Positions 19,436 to 20,210 of a stretch of 20,210 nt of DNA are shown here, in pieces. This stretch comes from Candidatus Woesearchaeota archaeon (GTDB lineage: Archaea; Nanobdellota; Nanobdellia; SCGC-AAA011-G17; JAPLZO01). The position numbers and the translations under genes are program-made. A model generated the notes under the pieces. That model was not told where the DNA came from. It worked only from the letters and a program-made list of their open reading frames with translations, and made no database searches. Location of the stretch: NCBI GenBank assembly GCA_026394995.1, contig JAPLZO010000059.1, positions 1 through 20,210 of the forward strand, written 5' to 3'. Position 1 is the first letter of the stretch, and every line of letters starts with the position of its first letter.

Positions 19436-20210
19436 ATGGACTATGAACTAATTTTATCTCTAAGTAAAATACAAAAATCATTAGAGGAATCTGAGAAAAA
19501 TTATCAACAATTAGAATCAAGACTTAAAGGTAACCAAGGAAATCAAATATTAGTTGTGACCCAACATGAATCAATTAAAGGTTGTCCAGGAATTATACCA
19601 CCCAAATATATTGATCCAATTTTTATAGGTATCGACACATATTTACAATTAGGATTATTAACCTCAGACCAATCAAATATAAATAAAAAACCATTAAAGA
19701 GATTAACCCTGCCTACTGATAGCCATATTGAAGGATATGATAACCTAAAAAATAAATGGGAACTTAAAGAAGGCCCAATAAATTTTGATTTTGACTATCT
19801 TGAATTTCTAGGAAAAGAATTAAAAAGAAGAGAAATACCTGTATCAAACATAGTTAATGATCTAAATAGAAAAGGACTTTTAATTCATATTGGACAAGAA
19901 GTAGAACAATATTTTGATAAAAAAAGACAAATAATATCATATGTTGAAGGCTTAAATTTGTTAAAACAACCCGTTCCAGAAAATTTTAGGGAAGAATATG
20001 ATAAAATAATTCATACAAAAAAAGTTAATATAATTCAAAGATTACAGGAATTAACATCATTAGAATCTAAAATAAATGAAGAAATAAAATCAATTTTTAG
20101 TAAAGTAGATAGAAGACCACAATTAGGAGGCAAAGTTCTATTTTCAACAGGACCTGACTTATTAGGTATGACAGAAGATGATGCCAAAGTTGTTTCTTTT
20201 GGTAAAAGAT
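19436..20210 (+). CDS. Unrecognised protein, 3' end beyond the window
   Basis: Open from ATG 19436 to the window edge, 258 codons without a stop. I do not recognise it. The N-terminus is a predicted amphipathic or coiled-coil helix (SKIQKSLEESEKNYQQLESR). A middle part follows with LVVTQHESIKGCPGIIPP, IGIDTYLQLGLL and RLTLPTDSHIEGYD. Later come a helix-turn-helix-like stretch (LGKELKRREIPVSNIVNDL), then NRKGLLIHIGQEVEQYF, a second long charged helix (RLQELTSLESKINEEI) and GGKVLFSTGPDLLGMTEDDA. There is no signal peptide or membrane span, so it is probably cytosolic. It is divergent from the THUMP gene and has its own TATA box. Confidence 0.6.
   Translation, partial: MDYELILSLSKIQKSLEESEKNYQQLESRLKGNQGNQILVVTQHESIKGCPGIIPPKYIDPIFIGIDTYLQLGLLTSDQSNINKKPLKRLTLPTDSHIEGYDNLKNKWELKEGPINFDFDYLEFLGKELKRREIPVSNIVNDLNRKGLLIHIGQEVEQYFDKKRQIISYVEGLNLLKQPVPENFREEYDKIIHTKKVNIIQRLQELTSLESKINEEIKSIFSKVDRRPQLGGKVLFSTGPDLLGMTEDDAKVVSFGKR

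Overview
The window is strongly AT-rich, densely packed archaeal chromosome. Archaeal identity rests on eL32, eL19, eL34, eL14, a long archaeal uL30, archaeal SecY, prefoldin alpha, class I lysyl-tRNA synthetase, Hjc resolvase, pyruvoyl-dependent arginine decarboxylase, a histone-fold protein and TATA-box promoters about 25-28 bases ahead of genes, several of them apparently leaderless. The AT bias, near-zero intergenic space, overlapping convergent genes and a shortened ribosomal operon suggest a small-genome archaeon, probably DPANN (Woesearchaeota, Pacearchaeota or Nanoarchaeota type). That placement is inference.

Layout. (1) 1-6156, plus strand: the end of the spc-like ribosomal operon: uL6 (3' end), eL32, eL19, uL18, uS5, uL30, uL15, SecY, a DUF106/EMC3-type insertase, eL34, eL14 and prefoldin alpha. 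These couple ribosome assembly, membrane protein insertion and chaperoning. adk and cmk, usual in this operon in many archaea, are absent. (2) 6208-7550: a solo Cas4-like nuclease facing a small atypical kinase (COG2112 type). (3) 7621-10595: two consecutive membrane-anchored surface proteins, each interrupted by a frameshift; one combines alpha/alpha-toroid repeats with six cysteine-rich repeats. (4) 10596-11500, minus strand: a conserved-looking unknown protein, a frameshifted single-span membrane protein and a tiny signal-peptide ORF. (5) 11613-14806, plus strand: pyruvoyl arginine decarboxylase, then rubrerythrin, Fe/Mn superoxide dismutase, a DUF378 membrane protein, a thioredoxin-reductase-like flavoprotein and a rubredoxin-like protein (frameshifted). 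The last five form a reactive-oxygen defence neighbourhood. (6) 14812-19313, minus strand: a THUMP-type RNA methyltransferase, class I LysRS with a 38-residue ORF behind it, then a histone-fold protein, Hjc, an unknown 107-residue protein and an AmmeMemoRadiSam-type radical SAM enzyme. (7) 19436 to the end: an unrecognised gene cut by the window edge.

The most notable signals are four reading-frame breaks, three of them repaired by adding one base to an A/T run and all outside the ribosomal operon; a superoxide dismutase gene that appears to start at AUA behind a Shine-Dalgarno that can fold into a hairpin; a TrxR-like flavoprotein without the NADPH-binding motifs next to rubredoxin-type proteins; and a TRM-like methyltransferase whose catalytic NPPY/DPPY motif is missing. 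No CRISPR array, tRNA, rRNA, insertion sequence or replication origin was recognised.
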